From contig CADBFX010000007.1 of NCBI GenBank assembly GCA_902794125.1, positions 50,182 through 114,181 on the forward strand: 64,000 bases of DNA, read 5' to 3'. Source of the stretch: an uncultured Elusimicrobium sp. Its GTDB lineage: Bacteria; Elusimicrobiota; Elusimicrobia; Elusimicrobiales; Elusimicrobiaceae. A program made the translations under genes and the position numbers. Below are positions 7,952 to 17,065 of the stretch, piece after piece (within the stretch, counting starts at the first letter, position 1; every line of letters begins with the position of its first letter). A model generated the notes under the pieces. That model had not been told where the DNA came from. It did not search any database and saw only the letters and a list, made by a program, of their open reading frames with translations.

Positions 7952-9457
7952 TTACAGCTTTTTGATAAACCGCAAGAAGGCTTCTTGGCCTGCCGGAGTA
8001 CGTTTATAAACGCCAGCATATTCCAGCACTTGGGCAAACACATGGCCTACTTCCGCTTGTAAAATAGCCGTGGCATTTTTAGCGGTAAAGGTATGCTTCT
8101 TAAGCAAAGTTTCGGCCCAATCGGCATGTTTGGCCAACGTTTCGTTTTTGCGCAGGCCCTTAATATCCTTACGGATAAGGTATCCTTCCAATTCTTGTAG
8201 TTCTTTGGCTAACCGGGCCGGGAGTACCGCCAGACCCATTACTTCAATGAGCCCGATATTCTCCTTTTTAATATGGTGCACTTCCGCGTGCGGGTGGAAA
8301 ATACCGAGTGGGAATTCTGCTGTGGTACGGTTGTTGCGCAGCACAATATCCAGTTCAAATAATTTACCGCGGCGCCGGGCAATCGGCGTGACGGTGTTGT
8401 GGGGCGTATCGCCCGTTTTAGATAGGATATCTGCTTTCGGATCGTTATAGTTGCGCCATTTTTTGAGGATATAATCCCCGGCTTCAATTAAATCTTTTTT
8501 AGAGCCGTTTAGACGGATGACACTCATCGGCCATTTTACGATACCCGCTTTTACGTGCGGGAATTTAGCCAGTTTAAAGGGCGTTTCTATAGGAGCTTTG
8601 GCCATCGCAAAGGTGTAACGCCCGCCTTGAAAATGGTCATGCGTTAAAATAGAACCGCCGACAATCGGCAAATCGGCATTGGACCCAATGAAATAGTGCG
8701 GCAAGATGTCAACAAAGTTGAGCAGCCGCGCGAAACTTTTTTTAGTAAGTTTCATGGGTTCGTGGTGTGCCGATAGACAAATACAGTGTTCGTTGTAGTA
8801 CACGTATGGCGAGTATTGCAGATACCATGGGTCTTTATCTTTGAGCAAATCTAACGGAACGAGCCGTAAATTCTGGCGGGCCGGGTGGTTAATACGTCCG
8901 GCGTAACCCTCATTTTCTTTGCACAGCAGACACTTGGGATAAGAAGCGGCCTTCATTTTTAAGGCGGCGGCAATATCTTTGGGGTCTTTTTCGGGTTTAG
9001 ACATATTAATCGTAATGTCTAACAGACCATATTTAGTACGGGCCTTCCAAATTTTATTTTTTGCCACGCGTTCCGTGCGGATATAATCCAAGGCGCGGGC
9101 GTCATGATAAAATTTGTCCGTCGCTTTTTTAGGAGATTTCTTGTACAAGGCAAAAAAATCATTTGTTACGTACGAGGGCTGGCCCGCAAATACGCCCATG
9201 AGTTGGGTGTCAAATAAATCACGCATGGTGACGGTGTCCGGTGAGATAAGGCCTTGTTTGGCGGCGAAGTCGCAGATGTTTTTCAAGATTTCACACGGAT
9301 ACTCGGGCGATTTTCCCTTAAAGCCGCTGGGAGTGTAATCGGATAGGTGCAGTAACGTAAGCAATTGATTGACGGCCCAATCTTTGTCCCGCGCGGAGAG
9401 TAATTTTTGGGCCACGCCGTAGGCGACTAGTTGGTCAATAAGTAAATTAATATCCAT
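7952..9457 (-). CDS. galT: UDP-glucose-hexose-1-phosphate uridylyltransferase (class II GalT)
   Basis: 501 residues, the length of the Gram-positive-type GalT-2 family rather than the ~350-residue E. coli type. It exchanges galactose-1-phosphate with UDP-glucose in the Leloir pathway. Recognisable family segments are PKCLLCKENEGYAGRINHPA, GGSILTHDHFQGGRYTF and FHPHAEVHHIKKEN, all rich in conserved His used for metal and nucleotide chemistry. AAGGAG precedes the ATG by seven bases. It is the last gene of cdd-galM-galK-galE-galT, starting 9 bases after galE, and a strong terminator follows. Confidence 0.93.
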   Translation of the reverse strand: MDINLLIDQLVAYGVAQKLLSARDKDWAVNQLLTLLHLSDYTPSGFKGKSPEYPCEILKNICDFAAKQGLISPDTVTMRDLFDTQLMGVFAGQPSYVTNDFFALYKKSPKKATDKFYHDARALDYIRTERVAKNKIWKARTKYGLLDITINMSKPEKDPKDIAAALKMKAASYPKCLLCKENEGYAGRINHPARQNLRLVPLDLLKDKDPWYLQYSPYVYYNEHCICLSAHHEPMKLTKKSFARLLNFVDILPHYFIGSNADLPIVGGSILTHDHFQGGRYTFAMAKAPIETPFKLAKFPHVKAGIVKWPMSVIRLNGSKKDLIEAGDYILKKWRNYNDPKADILSKTGDTPHNTVTPIARRRGKLFELDIVLRNNRTTAEFPLGIFHPHAEVHHIKKENIGLIEVMGLAVLPARLAKELQELEGYLIRKDIKGLRKNETLAKHADWAETLLKKHTFTAKNATAILQAEVGHVFAQVLEYAGVYKRTPAGQEAFLRFIKKL

Positions 9458-9466
9458 AATTTCTCC

Positions 9467-10441
9467 TTAGTATTTACGGTGTTGTTCCCAGTTCCAAGCT
9501 GTTTCAATAATACGGGTTAGATTATATTCCGGTTTCCAGCCCAACACTTGTTGTGCTTTGGTGCTATCGGCCACTAAAACTGCCGGGTCACCGGGGCGGC
9601 GGGGGGCTACTTCGGCCTTAAAGTTAATGCCGGTAATTTTGCGGGCTTCATCCACCAGTTCTTTGACGGAAAAACCGCTGCCGCTTCCTAAATTGAAGCG
9701 TTCGCTGACATTATCTTTGGCCATTTTCTCCAACGCCAAAATGTGTGCGCGGGCCAAATCGTTGACGTGAATATAGTCGCGCACGCAGGTCCCGTCGGGG
9801 GTGGGGTAGTCGTTGCCGAACATTTTGATGCTGGGGCGTTTACCGGCAGCGGCTTGCAACACGATCGGAATTAAATGGGATTCCGGATTATGCGATTCGC
9901 CGATTTCGCCGGAATCGTCGGCACCGCTGGCGTTAAAGTAACGAAGGGCGGTGGCTTTTAAGCCGTAGGCCACATCAAAATCTGCAAGCATTTTTTCTAC
10001 CATCAGTTTCGTATTACCGTAGGGGTTAATGGGCAATTGCGGATGCTGTTCGTTGATGGTGGGTTTAACAGGTTCGCCAAAGGTAGCCGCCGTGGAAGAA
10101 AATACAAAATAATGAATATTGTTTTCTACCATGGCATCTAATAAATCGAGCACTTTGGCCACGTTATTGTGATAGTATTTAGACGGCTCTTTCACGCTTT
10201 CGCCCACTTCGGCAAAGGCGGCAAAGTGCATCACGGCTTCAATATTATATTTTTTAAAAGTTTCGGCTAGGCGGGCTTTATCTCCCAAGTCGGCCAGTTC
10301 AAACGGGTAGCCTTGCACGGCCTCTTTATGGCCTTTGGATAAATTATCCAGCACGACGGGATTATATCCTTTTGCGGCTAACATCCGAACGGTGTGAGAA
10401 CCGATATATCCGGCTCCGCCAATAACTAAAATATTTTTCAT
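9467..10441 (-). CDS. galE: UDP-glucose 4-epimerase
   Basis: 324 residues. A short-chain dehydrogenase-type sugar epimerase: N-terminal NAD loop GGAGYIGSHTVRM, catalytic Ser in FSSTAATFG and the Tyr-Lys pair in PYGNTKLMVEK. LRYFNASGADDSGEIGESH and the end LGWKPEY are standard GalE segments. It interconverts UDP-galactose and UDP-glucose, completing the Leloir pathway and also supplying UDP-galactose for surface glycans. It sits between galK and galT with gaps of 21 and 9 bases, and shares their operon. Confidence 0.95.
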   Translation of the reverse strand: MKNILVIGGAGYIGSHTVRMLAAKGYNPVVLDNLSKGHKEAVQGYPFELADLGDKARLAETFKKYNIEAVMHFAAFAEVGESVKEPSKYYHNNVAKVLDLLDAMVENNIHYFVFSSTAATFGEPVKPTINEQHPQLPINPYGNTKLMVEKMLADFDVAYGLKATALRYFNASGADDSGEIGESHNPESHLIPIVLQAAAGKRPSIKMFGNDYPTPDGTCVRDYIHVNDLARAHILALEKMAKDNVSERFNLGSGSGFSVKELVDEARKITGINFKAEVAPRRPGDPAVLVADSTKAQQVLGWKPEYNLTRIIETAWNWEQHRKY

Positions 10442-10462
10442 TTTTATTTTCTCCTTTAAAAG

Positions 10463-11635
10463 TTAATACATTTTTGTTTCCTGGCGGGCAGGACCACCCA
10501 CGGAAGCAATGTAAAAATCGGCCTTTAATCCGGTTTTTTCGTGATATACTTTACTGACGGTATCAATGAGATTTTTTACCGCTTCATCTTTTACTAAACT
10601 TACCGCGCAACCGCCAAAGCCGCCACCGGTAATACGTGCACCCAGCACGCCGGGTACGCTCCAGGCTGTTTCGGCAATAATGTCTAATTCCGGGCAGCTG
10701 GTTTGGTAATCATCTCGTAGCGAAATGTGTGACTCGTTCATGAGTTTGCCGAAGGTTTTTAAATCACCTTCTTTCAGCGCTTTGGTGGCCTGTAAAGTAC
10801 GTTGGTTTTCATAGACGGCGTGTTTAGCGCGCTTTTGTTCAATAGGATCTTTGATGAGTTCTTTATTGGCCTCAAATTCTTCTATGGAAAGTTCTCCCAG
10901 TGATTTGACAGGAAGTTTGGTTTGCAATGCTTTTAGAGCGTTTTCACTTTCGCGCCGACGGTCGTTATAGGCCGAAGTAACCAGCGAATGTTTTTTATTG
11001 CTGTTAATAATAACGATAGAAACGCCTTGTAAATTAAGCGGTACATGCTCGTATTTAAGTGTGTTGCAATCTAATAAAATGGCATGGTTCTCTTTACCCA
11101 TGCCGCTGGCAAATTGGTCCATAATGCCGCAGTTCATACCGACGAATTTATTCTCGGCTTCTTGGCAGAATTTGACGAGTTCAATTTGCGGAATATGTAA
11201 ATTAAATACGGCGTTCATGGCTACCGCGGTGGCGAGTTCAATAGACGCTGAAGAAGAAAGACCCGCCCCACTGGGAATATCGCCCCAAAACAGGAGTTCA
11301 AAACCTTGGTTCAAGTGGTAGCCGTGGTTTTGCAACGTTTTAATAACGCCCAGCGGATAGTTGGCCCAATCTTGTTTTTCATCGTAGGCGATATGATCCA
11401 AATCCACATCAATAATGCCTTTTTCGGGCAAGTTTAATGAGTGCAAACGAATTTTGTGGTCGTCGCGCTTACAGAAAACGCAATGCGTACCGAAAGACAG
11501 GGCACACGGAAATACGTGTCCGCCGTTATAGTCGGTATGTTCGCCGATTAAATTCACACGCCCCGGCGCAAAAAAGTAGAGTTTTTCCTTTTTGAAAACT
11601 TCGTTAAACTTGCTTCTGAGTGCTAGTTGGTTCAT
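10463..11635 (-). CDS. galK: Galactokinase
   Basis: 390 residues, standard length for a GHMP-family galactokinase. It has the galactose signature GRVNLIGEHTDYNGGHVFP near the N-terminus, the ATP-binding loop SGAGLSSSASIELA (~125) and the C-terminal GARITGGGFGGCAVSLV. It phosphorylates galactose at C1 for GalT. The gene follows galM by 15 bases and is preceded by GAGAAACG-like SD sequence; it is the third gene of the operon. Confidence 0.95.
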   Translation of the reverse strand: MNQLALRSKFNEVFKKEKLYFFAPGRVNLIGEHTDYNGGHVFPCALSFGTHCVFCKRDDHKIRLHSLNLPEKGIIDVDLDHIAYDEKQDWANYPLGVIKTLQNHGYHLNQGFELLFWGDIPSGAGLSSSASIELATAVAMNAVFNLHIPQIELVKFCQEAENKFVGMNCGIMDQFASGMGKENHAILLDCNTLKYEHVPLNLQGVSIVIINSNKKHSLVTSAYNDRRRESENALKALQTKLPVKSLGELSIEEFEANKELIKDPIEQKRAKHAVYENQRTLQATKALKEGDLKTFGKLMNESHISLRDDYQTSCPELDIIAETAWSVPGVLGARITGGGFGGCAVSLVKDEAVKNLIDTVSKVYHEKTGLKADFYIASVGGPARQETKMY

Positions 11636-11650
11636 ACGTTTCTCCTGTTG

Positions 11651-12586
11651 TTAGCGTACGGTCATTTTGAAATTCCAAGAATAGGTGCTGTTTGCTTCGG
11701 CTTGAGCCACGCGACGGATTTTGTTAGCGGCGTATAGATCATCATAGACGCCGGTGCAAGGTTCTAGCGCAATGTTATAATCGCCGCGATAGCCGCCTTG
11801 TGTTTTCCACACGCCCAAATAAGGTACTTGATCGGCGTCGTATGTGTAGATTAATTGTTCGTGAGTATCGGTATGTTCTATGCCGCACCAACCGTCGGTA
11901 TTGGGAGCAGTAAAATAAAATTTTTCGCAGTTGTTAGCGGTTACCGGTTCAGTGGCGGCTAAATCTAACGCTTGACCATGTACGTCAATCGTGTGGGGAT
12001 AAGGATGTTTGGTGCCCCACGGACCTAAGTGTTGGGTAGAATGTTCTACCGTCATTACTTGGGTTAAATTGTCCGGAATTAATAATCGCGTGGCCGGGGA
12101 GCAAGCTAGCAAAGAGTGTGGTGTCCAGATAAATTTAAAGGGAGTTTGCGAAGTATTTTTTACGGTATAAGAAAAAGTAATTTCGTTATCTTTTAGATGT
12201 ACTTCTTTGGAAAAAATATACGGCAAACACAAACTTTTTACAGAGGCGGTAAATTGCAATTTATCAGCTTCAAAATGGCTTTCCCAAGGTAGTGCCCACA
12301 CTTCGCCGTGGTCGGGGATGGGGGTGCCTTTGAAAGGGCCGTCCGGGTATGGACAGGCATCAATGGAGGGGAAAACTTCGTCAAAGCCACTGGAATCATA
12401 CTCCGAAAAAGGGGCCGCGTAGGGGGGCACTTTTAAGGTGTCCGCTTGGGACTGAAATAAAAATTCGCGTCCTGATTTTTTAGAAACTAAACTGGCAAGT
12501 TTACATCCGTAAGAAGGCAGAAAAGTGAGTCGCAAAAAGTCGTTTTCCAACAAGTTGGCCGGCAGGCCTTTATACATAGTGGTCAT
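11651..12586 (-). CDS. galM: Aldose 1-epimerase-like protein (galactose mutarotase family)
   Basis: 311 residues from the ATG at 12586, which has GAGGTG upstream; an earlier in-frame start would overlap cdd. The fold family is indicated by LRLTFLPSYGCKLASLVSKK, DEVFPSIDACPY, IPDHGEVWALPW (with the conserved His), FKFIWTPHSLLACSP and the end segment NIALEPCTGVYDD. Related proteins equilibrate alpha and beta galactose before GalK. It belongs to the galactose-mutarotase-like superfamily but is not a close copy of E. coli GalM, so its sugar could differ; the operon position argues for galactose. Confidence 0.82.
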   Translation of the reverse strand: MTTMYKGLPANLLENDFLRLTFLPSYGCKLASLVSKKSGREFLFQSQADTLKVPPYAAPFSEYDSSGFDEVFPSIDACPYPDGPFKGTPIPDHGEVWALPWESHFEADKLQFTASVKSLCLPYIFSKEVHLKDNEITFSYTVKNTSQTPFKFIWTPHSLLACSPATRLLIPDNLTQVMTVEHSTQHLGPWGTKHPYPHTIDVHGQALDLAATEPVTANNCEKFYFTAPNTDGWCGIEHTDTHEQLIYTYDADQVPYLGVWKTQGGYRGDYNIALEPCTGVYDDLYAANKIRRVAQAEANSTYSWNFKMTVR

Positions 12587-12617
12587 AAACACCTCGGATA
12601 GCGCCGGTGGGCGCAAG

Positions 12618-13052
12618 TTATTTTTCCGAAAACTTATCAAACGGAAACGGCATTAAATCTTTTAACTGCTTTTTGTAAACGGTGCGTTTAGCACCGTCTA
12701 ATACGGCGATAAAAACGGGCATGGTCGGGGCCATAAATTCGCTCATTACTTGGCGGCAAGCCCCGCAAGGAGAATTAAAAGCTAACCCCGGTAATTTTTG
12801 GGTAATTAACGCCAAAGCCCGAAACCGGCGTTGCCCCGCTCCGACGGCAGCAAAGATAGCATTTCGCTCTGCACATACCGTCAGCCCGTAGGAAGCATTT
12901 TCTATATTAGTACCGGTAAAAATGGCTCCTTTTTGTGTCAAAACAGCCGCACCCACCTTAAAATGCGAATAAGGTGAGTAGGAATTAGCCCGTGCTTGTT
13001 GGGCTGCGTCCAGTAAGTCGGAAATTTCTTGTTTTGTAAGAGGTTTCTCCAT
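12618..13052 (-). CDS. cdd: Cytidine deaminase
   Basis: 144 residues, typical of the tetrameric class. Zinc ligands and catalytic Glu are in TVCAERNAIFAA and SPCGACRQV; the substrate segment TNIENASYG precedes them. It deaminates cytidine and deoxycytidine for pyrimidine salvage. It is the first gene of the galactose operon, an unusual partnership with no obvious metabolic logic beyond nucleoside and sugar scavenging. Its ATG lies 7 bases from the end of a TAAAAT box, without a good SD sequence, so its mRNA may be leaderless. Confidence 0.93.
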   Translation of the reverse strand: MEKPLTKQEISDLLDAAQQARANSYSPYSHFKVGAAVLTQKGAIFTGTNIENASYGLTVCAERNAIFAAVGAGQRRFRALALITQKLPGLAFNSPCGACRQVMSEFMAPTMPVFIAVLDGAKRTVYKKQLKDLMPFPFDKFSEK

Positions 13053-13058
13053 ATCTCT

Positions 13059-13064
13059 ATTTTA
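13059..13064 (-). promoter_or_regulatory. Candidate -10 box of the cdd-gal operon (leaderless spacing)
   Basis: On the minus strand TATAAAAT precedes the cdd ATG; the last T of TAAAAT is 7 bases from the A of ATG. No TG extension, so weaker than the other examples. Confidence 0.45.
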
Positions 13065-13113
13065 TAATAAAAGCCGGAAAAGTCAACCCCCGCACGCGTA
13101 CGGAGCAGGTATT

Positions 13114-13122
13114 TGTTATAAT
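13114..13122 (+). promoter_or_regulatory. Extended -10 promoter TGTTATAAT of the esterase gene (leaderless)
   Basis: TG-T-TATAAT ends 7 bases before the A of the ATG at 13129, placing the transcription start on the start codon itself. There is no room for a Shine-Dalgarno sequence. Confidence 0.7.
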
Positions 13123-13128
13123 AGAACC

Positions 13129-13725
13129 ATGAAGAAAATTATTTTAGGTGTTTTGATTTTGCTGGGGGTGTGGTATTTTATGACGGATAAACCGGTTGTT
13201 AAGAATGTCGGTCGCCCGGTGCACACGCTGGTGGCTTTTGGCGATAGTTTAACAGCGGGCTATGGCGGGGGCGGAGTAAGTTATCCGGGGGTACTAGCCG
13301 AATTGACGGGATTAACCGTAATTAACGAAGGCCTTTCCGGTGAAACGGCCGCTCATGCACCCGAACGATTGGAACAGGTTCTTTCCCATCAGGCCGATAT
13401 GGTGCTTATTGAGTTTGGTGCTAACGATTTTATGCAAGGGCGCAGTTTGGAGGTGGCAGTGGCAGCTGTGGCGCAGATAGTAGATGCGGTGCAGGCCCAA
13501 GGAGCGGTGGCCGTTATTGTGGACACCGGCGGCCCGGGCATGGGGCTTTATACGAAGGCTTATAAGAAACTGGCCCAAGAAAAACAGGCGCTTTTTGTAT
13601 CGGGGATTTTGAAAGGAATCTTTAATAAAAAACAATATAAATCAGACATGATCCACCCCAACGGAGCCGGATACCGGCTGGTGGCAGAACACGTGTATAA
13701 AGAAATTAAGCCATACTTGAAGTAA
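13129..13725 (+). CDS. SGNH/GDSL-family esterase (TesA/arylesterase-like)
   Basis: 198 residues. One N-terminal hydrophobic segment (IILGVLILLGVWYFM) acts as a signal anchor or signal peptide, so the enzyme works outside the inner membrane. The SGNH blocks are clear: GDSLTAGYGGG (nucleophile Ser), GLSGETA (Gly), FGANDFM (Asn) and the C-terminal IHPNGAGY (Asp is replaced by Met-Ile; catalytic His present). It should hydrolyse acyl esters or thioesters, perhaps lysophospholipids. It converges with the flippase gene, their stops only 5 bases apart. The start codon falls at the predicted transcription start, so translation would be leaderless. Confidence 0.85.
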   Translation: MKKIILGVLILLGVWYFMTDKPVVKNVGRPVHTLVAFGDSLTAGYGGGGVSYPGVLAELTGLTVINEGLSGETAAHAPERLEQVLSHQADMVLIEFGANDFMQGRSLEVAVAAVAQIVDAVQAQGAVAVIVDTGGPGMGLYTKAYKKLAQEKQALFVSGILKGIFNKKQYKSDMIHPNGAGYRLVAEHVYKEIKPYLK

Positions 13726-13730
13726 AAGTT

Positions 13731-15158
13731 TTAAGCTTTTTTGATAATTAGCCCCATGAATACGGGGTATAAGGTAAGAAGGGCCAGTTTTACGCCCAAG
13801 ATGGTTCCGGGTTGTTGCCCGCGGGTTGTTCCCACAAGAAGTACCGTTCCCACACATGCTGTTAACATACAAGCCAGTTTTTTATATTCGTAAGGTATTC
13901 CATATACTTTTTGTGTGAAGAAAAATAGCGCAGCGGCCATAGAACCGTAACTAAGCGCAACGGCCCAGCCCGCGCCTAAAATGCCCAGCCGCGGCACGAG
14001 TGTTAAGTTAGTGGTAATGCTAACGGCTGCCCCCAAAAGGGTAATCCACATCAGCACGCGTGTTTTTTTAGTAAGCACGGGGCCCACCATAAAATTAATA
14101 TAAAGCCCATAGAAAAAATAGCCGGTTAAAATTAGCGGAATAATGTGTAAGCCACCCCAGTAGGCGGGAGCAATCAAGTGAAAGGACCCAAAGATATTAC
14201 TTTGGATAATTGTTGGCATTAAGAAAGCCAGCCCCAAAAGTACCCAACTGGCCAGCGCCGTAAAGTACGTGCCGACGCGGGCAAACGTGTCTTTTGCGTC
14301 GGTGTCTTTGGCGTGGGCGAGAAAGAACGGGCGCCATGCTTGGTCAAACATGGACACAATGAGCATCATAAATACGCCGATTTTAAAATTAGCTTGATAT
14401 ACGCCCACCTGTTCCGTTCCCACCAAATGGACCAAAATGGGCTTGTCTATTACGCTAACGAGTAAACTGGCTAACCCCGACGGTACAAACGGCCAGGCAA
14501 ACGCGAGCATTTCCTTTTCCAGTGTCCAATCAAATTTCCAGGTAAATTGGTGTTTTAGTTCGCTCCAAATAACGGGGGATAAACAGCAAAGCGAGGCGAG
14601 CGAAGCGAACACATTGGCCCATAAAATAGATGCAATTCCCTTGTGTAGCACGGCAATAAAGAAGATGTTACAGACCACATTTACGATAATGGAAAGGGTG
14701 CGTACTCCGGCAAAATACCAGGCCCGCCGCTCTAGGCGCAACTTCGTAAACGCAATCATGTTAAGTACATCTAAAAATAAAATTCCGGCGGCTAATTTTA
14801 ATAAATACCCGGCTTGCGGGGGGATCCCAATCACGCGGGCAAAAGCGGCGTTGGTAATCCATAATAAAGACCCCAATACGAGCCCGTTAATTAATACGCC
14901 CAAAAAACATTGGCGGAAAATTTTATGTTTATCTTCGGCGTCACTGGCAAATCGTAAGTAGCTTTGGTCCATGCCGAATAAAAAAACAACGTTGATTAGT
15001 GCAATAGCAGCAAATACGGTGGCGATGATTCCATAATCGCCCGGAAGAAGATAGTACGTGTAAAAAGGAACTAAACAAAAGTTCAGCAAGCGAGCCAGCA
15101 CCGTGGAAGTGCCGTAGATAAGAGTTTCTTTGCCAAGCCGCTTGATGTCTTTTGCCAT
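13731..15158 (-). CDS. Polysaccharide flippase (Wzx/MVF-MATE-like)
   Basis: 475 residues from the ATG at 15158 (MAKDIKRLGKETLIYGTSTV), the usual opening of oligosaccharide flippases; a GTG 14 codons upstream would lie in a terminator hairpin. About 12-14 membrane helices, with LLNFCLVPFYTYYLLPGDYG and FLFGMDQSYLRFA in the first helices as in the RfbX/PST family. It should move lipid-linked glycan units across the inner membrane. There is no visible Shine-Dalgarno and the ATG follows directly on the T-run of the punA terminator, so how it is expressed is unclear. Confidence 0.85.
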   Translation of the reverse strand: MAKDIKRLGKETLIYGTSTVLARLLNFCLVPFYTYYLLPGDYGIIATVFAAIALINVVFLFGMDQSYLRFASDAEDKHKIFRQCFLGVLINGLVLGSLLWITNAAFARVIGIPPQAGYLLKLAAGILFLDVLNMIAFTKLRLERRAWYFAGVRTLSIIVNVVCNIFFIAVLHKGIASILWANVFASLASLCCLSPVIWSELKHQFTWKFDWTLEKEMLAFAWPFVPSGLASLLVSVIDKPILVHLVGTEQVGVYQANFKIGVFMMLIVSMFDQAWRPFFLAHAKDTDAKDTFARVGTYFTALASWVLLGLAFLMPTIIQSNIFGSFHLIAPAYWGGLHIIPLILTGYFFYGLYINFMVGPVLTKKTRVLMWITLLGAAVSITTNLTLVPRLGILGAGWAVALSYGSMAAALFFFTQKVYGIPYEYKKLACMLTACVGTVLLVGTTRGQQPGTILGVKLALLTLYPVFMGLIIKKA

Positions 15159-15161
15159 AGT

Positions 15162-15199
15162 AAAAATGCCCGCACCGGAAAAACATACCGACGCGGGCA
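15162..15199 (-). terminator. Terminator after punA, abutting the flippase start
   Basis: TGCCCGC pairs with GCGGGCA (with further CGG/CCG pairing inside), followed on the minus strand by TTTTT. It begins 8 bases after the punA stop and ends 3 bases before the flippase ATG. Confidence 0.7.
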
Positions 15200-15206
15200 C
15201 AGTTAA

Positions 15207-16031
15207 TTATAATTTTACAAACAAGATTTCCATCAGTTTTTTAAAGTTGCTTTCCGCATTTTTAGATTCGCGGATGGTTTGTTCGTGCGTGAGCGGTTTC
15301 TTTTGGATGCCGCAAGCCATATTGGTTACTACACCAAGCCCCAATACTTTGATGCCGCACTGACGGGCCACCAGCACTTCCGGGACAACGGACATGCCCA
15401 CTACGCTAGCACCCATTTTTTTGAACATTTTAATTTCGCTGGGTGTTTCAAAGTTCGGACCGGTAACGGAAATATATACGCCTTCCTTGGCGCGCATGCC
15501 GATTTTTTTACACGCGGCTAACGTGATTTTGCGCATCGTTTTATCGTACGCTTCCGACATATCAAAGAACATCGGGCCAAAGGCCGGTTCACGGCTATTA
15601 CCGATCAGCGGATTGTTGCACATAAAATTGATATGGTCTTTAAGAACGCACAATGCTCCGGGGGGAAGTTGCTTATCCATAGAACCTACGGCTGCCGAAA
15701 CGAGTAGTTTTTCTACGCCTAACATTTTAAGGGTGCGTACGGAAATGGCAAATTCCTGCATTTGATAGCCTTCGTAAAAATGGAAACGACCCTGCATAAC
15801 CACAATCTTATTTCCTTTATATTCGCCGAAAATTAAATTGCCGGCATGGCCGGGCACGGTGCTCTGTAAAAAACCGGGAATAGTGGAATACGGTACAATC
15901 ACTTTGTTTTCAAACGGGGGGATAGCCCATCCCAAACCGGAACCGGCAATCAAGCCAATTTGTGGTTTAAAATTTTTAGTTTTTTTGTTGATGAAGGCGA
16001 CTGCTTTTTGTACAAGTGCTAGCTGGGACAT
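15207..16031 (-). CDS. punA: Purine nucleoside phosphorylase (trimeric, PNP-I type)
   Basis: 274 residues, normal for trimeric inosine/guanosine phosphorylases. Phosphate- and purine-site motifs are visible: GLIAGSGLGWA, VPGHAGNLIFGEYKG, QGRFHFYEGY, and the base/ribose region TGPNFETPSEIKMFKKMGAS followed by GMSVVPE. The usual base-recognising Glu and Asn (VTNMACG) are present. It splits purine nucleosides with phosphate for salvage. GGAGGGAAC precedes the ATG. It follows yraN by 18 bases and is terminated by its own hairpin. Confidence 0.93.
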   Translation of the reverse strand: MSQLALVQKAVAFINKKTKNFKPQIGLIAGSGLGWAIPPFENKVIVPYSTIPGFLQSTVPGHAGNLIFGEYKGNKIVVMQGRFHFYEGYQMQEFAISVRTLKMLGVEKLLVSAAVGSMDKQLPPGALCVLKDHINFMCNNPLIGNSREPAFGPMFFDMSEAYDKTMRKITLAACKKIGMRAKEGVYISVTGPNFETPSEIKMFKKMGASVVGMSVVPEVLVARQCGIKVLGLGVVTNMACGIQKKPLTHEQTIRESKNAESNFKKLMEILFVKL

Positions 16032-16049
16032 AAGTTCCCTCCGTTCTAT

Positions 16050-16409
16050 TTATAGAGTCGTTCTGCTCGGGGAAAAAGCATTTTCAATATGCTCTATTCC
16101 TGTTGGCAAAACGCAGACAACATCAAATCTTACGCTATCAAATTTCAGGCCGTGTTCTTTTATATATTGCAAGGCGGCCCGTTCCAGGCGCTTTTTTTTG
16201 GCGGACGTGATAGCCGCTAACGGCCCACCAAATGCTTCATAAGCACGCGCTTTTACTTCCACGAATACTAAGGTTTTTTTTACGGAGGCTACAATGTCCA
16301 ACTCGCCTCCTTGTGCCAAAACGTTGCGGGCTAACACTCGGTAGCCCTTAGATTCTAAAAATCGGGTGGCCTCCTCCTCGCCATGTTGGCCCTTTGTGCG
16401 CGTGTTCAT
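16050..16409 (-). CDS. yraN: YraN/UPF0102-family endonuclease-like protein
   Basis: 119 residues from ATG 16409. The family signature is complete: GEEEATRFLESKGYRVLARN, GELDIVA and VFVEVKARA, which form the Asp-Glu-x-Lys core of a restriction-endonuclease-like fold. The true substrate of the family is not established. The ATG overlaps the rnhB stop in an ATGA, so the two are translationally coupled; this rnhB-yraN pairing is common in bacteria. Confidence 0.9.
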   Translation of the reverse strand: MNTRTKGQHGEEEATRFLESKGYRVLARNVLAQGGELDIVASVKKTLVFVEVKARAYEAFGGPLAAITSAKKKRLERAALQYIKEHGLKFDSVRFDVVCVLPTGIEHIENAFSPSRTTL

Positions 16410-17050
16410 GGTAAAAAAGAGGGAGTAATTAAATTTTTTACCGGCGCAAACGTACGGCGGTGTTCCCGGCAAGGCCCTAATTTACGTAACGCTTCTAAAT
16501 GCTTAGCGGTGCCATACCCTTTATGTCCAGCAAAGTCGTAACCGGGGTAAAGCGCATCTAATTGTTGCATATAATGGTCCCGCGTTACTTTGGCGATAAT
16601 GCTGGCGGCGGCAATGGACAGCGATTTGGCATCTCCGTCCACAATGGGCGCTTGGCGCAACATGGGCAAGCCGACTACGGCATGTGGTCCATCAACTAAG
16701 GCCATAGCTCCTGGTAAATTGGACAACGGTTCAGCCGCGCGGCGCATGGCTAAAAACGTGGCTTGTAAAATATTCAAACGGTCAATTTCGGCGGCAGAAG
16801 CAAAACCGATACCGTATAAAATATCAGATTGGGTCAAACGTTTAAACAAATCTTCGCGTTTACGTTCGGTTAGTTTTTTGCTATCATTAACGTCTAAAAA
16901 AGAGGATGCCGCCGAGGGAGGAAGGCAGCATGCACACGCTACCACCGGCCCGGCCAGAGGTCCGCGACCGGCTTCATCAATCCCAATTAAAAAATCGGTT
17001 TCCATTTGGAGTGCTTTTGTTTTATCAAAATCAAATAAAGCGCTGGTCAT
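16406..17050 (-). CDS. rnhB: Ribonuclease HII
   Basis: 214 residues. Motifs include FLIGIDEAGRGPLAGPVVA (catalytic Asp-Glu), DSKKLTERKRE, and ASIIAKVTRDH near the C-terminal active-site Asp. The enzyme removes RNA and single ribonucleotides from DNA. The ATG at 17050 lies 7 bases after an extended -10 box TGGTATAAT with no SD sequence, so the transcript is probably leaderless. It heads a minus-strand operon rnhB-yraN-punA. Confidence 0.94.
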   Translation of the reverse strand: MTSALFDFDKTKALQMETDFLIGIDEAGRGPLAGPVVACACCLPPSAASSFLDVNDSKKLTERKREDLFKRLTQSDILYGIGFASAAEIDRLNILQATFLAMRRAAEPLSNLPGAMALVDGPHAVVGLPMLRQAPIVDGDAKSLSIAAASIIAKVTRDHYMQQLDALYPGYDFAGHKGYGTAKHLEALRKLGPCREHRRTFAPVKNLITPSFLP

Positions 17051-17056
17051 GTTATT

Positions 17057-17065
17057 ATTATACCA
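17057..17065 (-). promoter_or_regulatory. Extended -10 promoter TGGTATAAT of rnhB (leaderless)
   Basis: Perfect TG-G-TATAAT on the minus strand; its last base is 7 bases from the A of the rnhB ATG. Confidence 0.7.
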
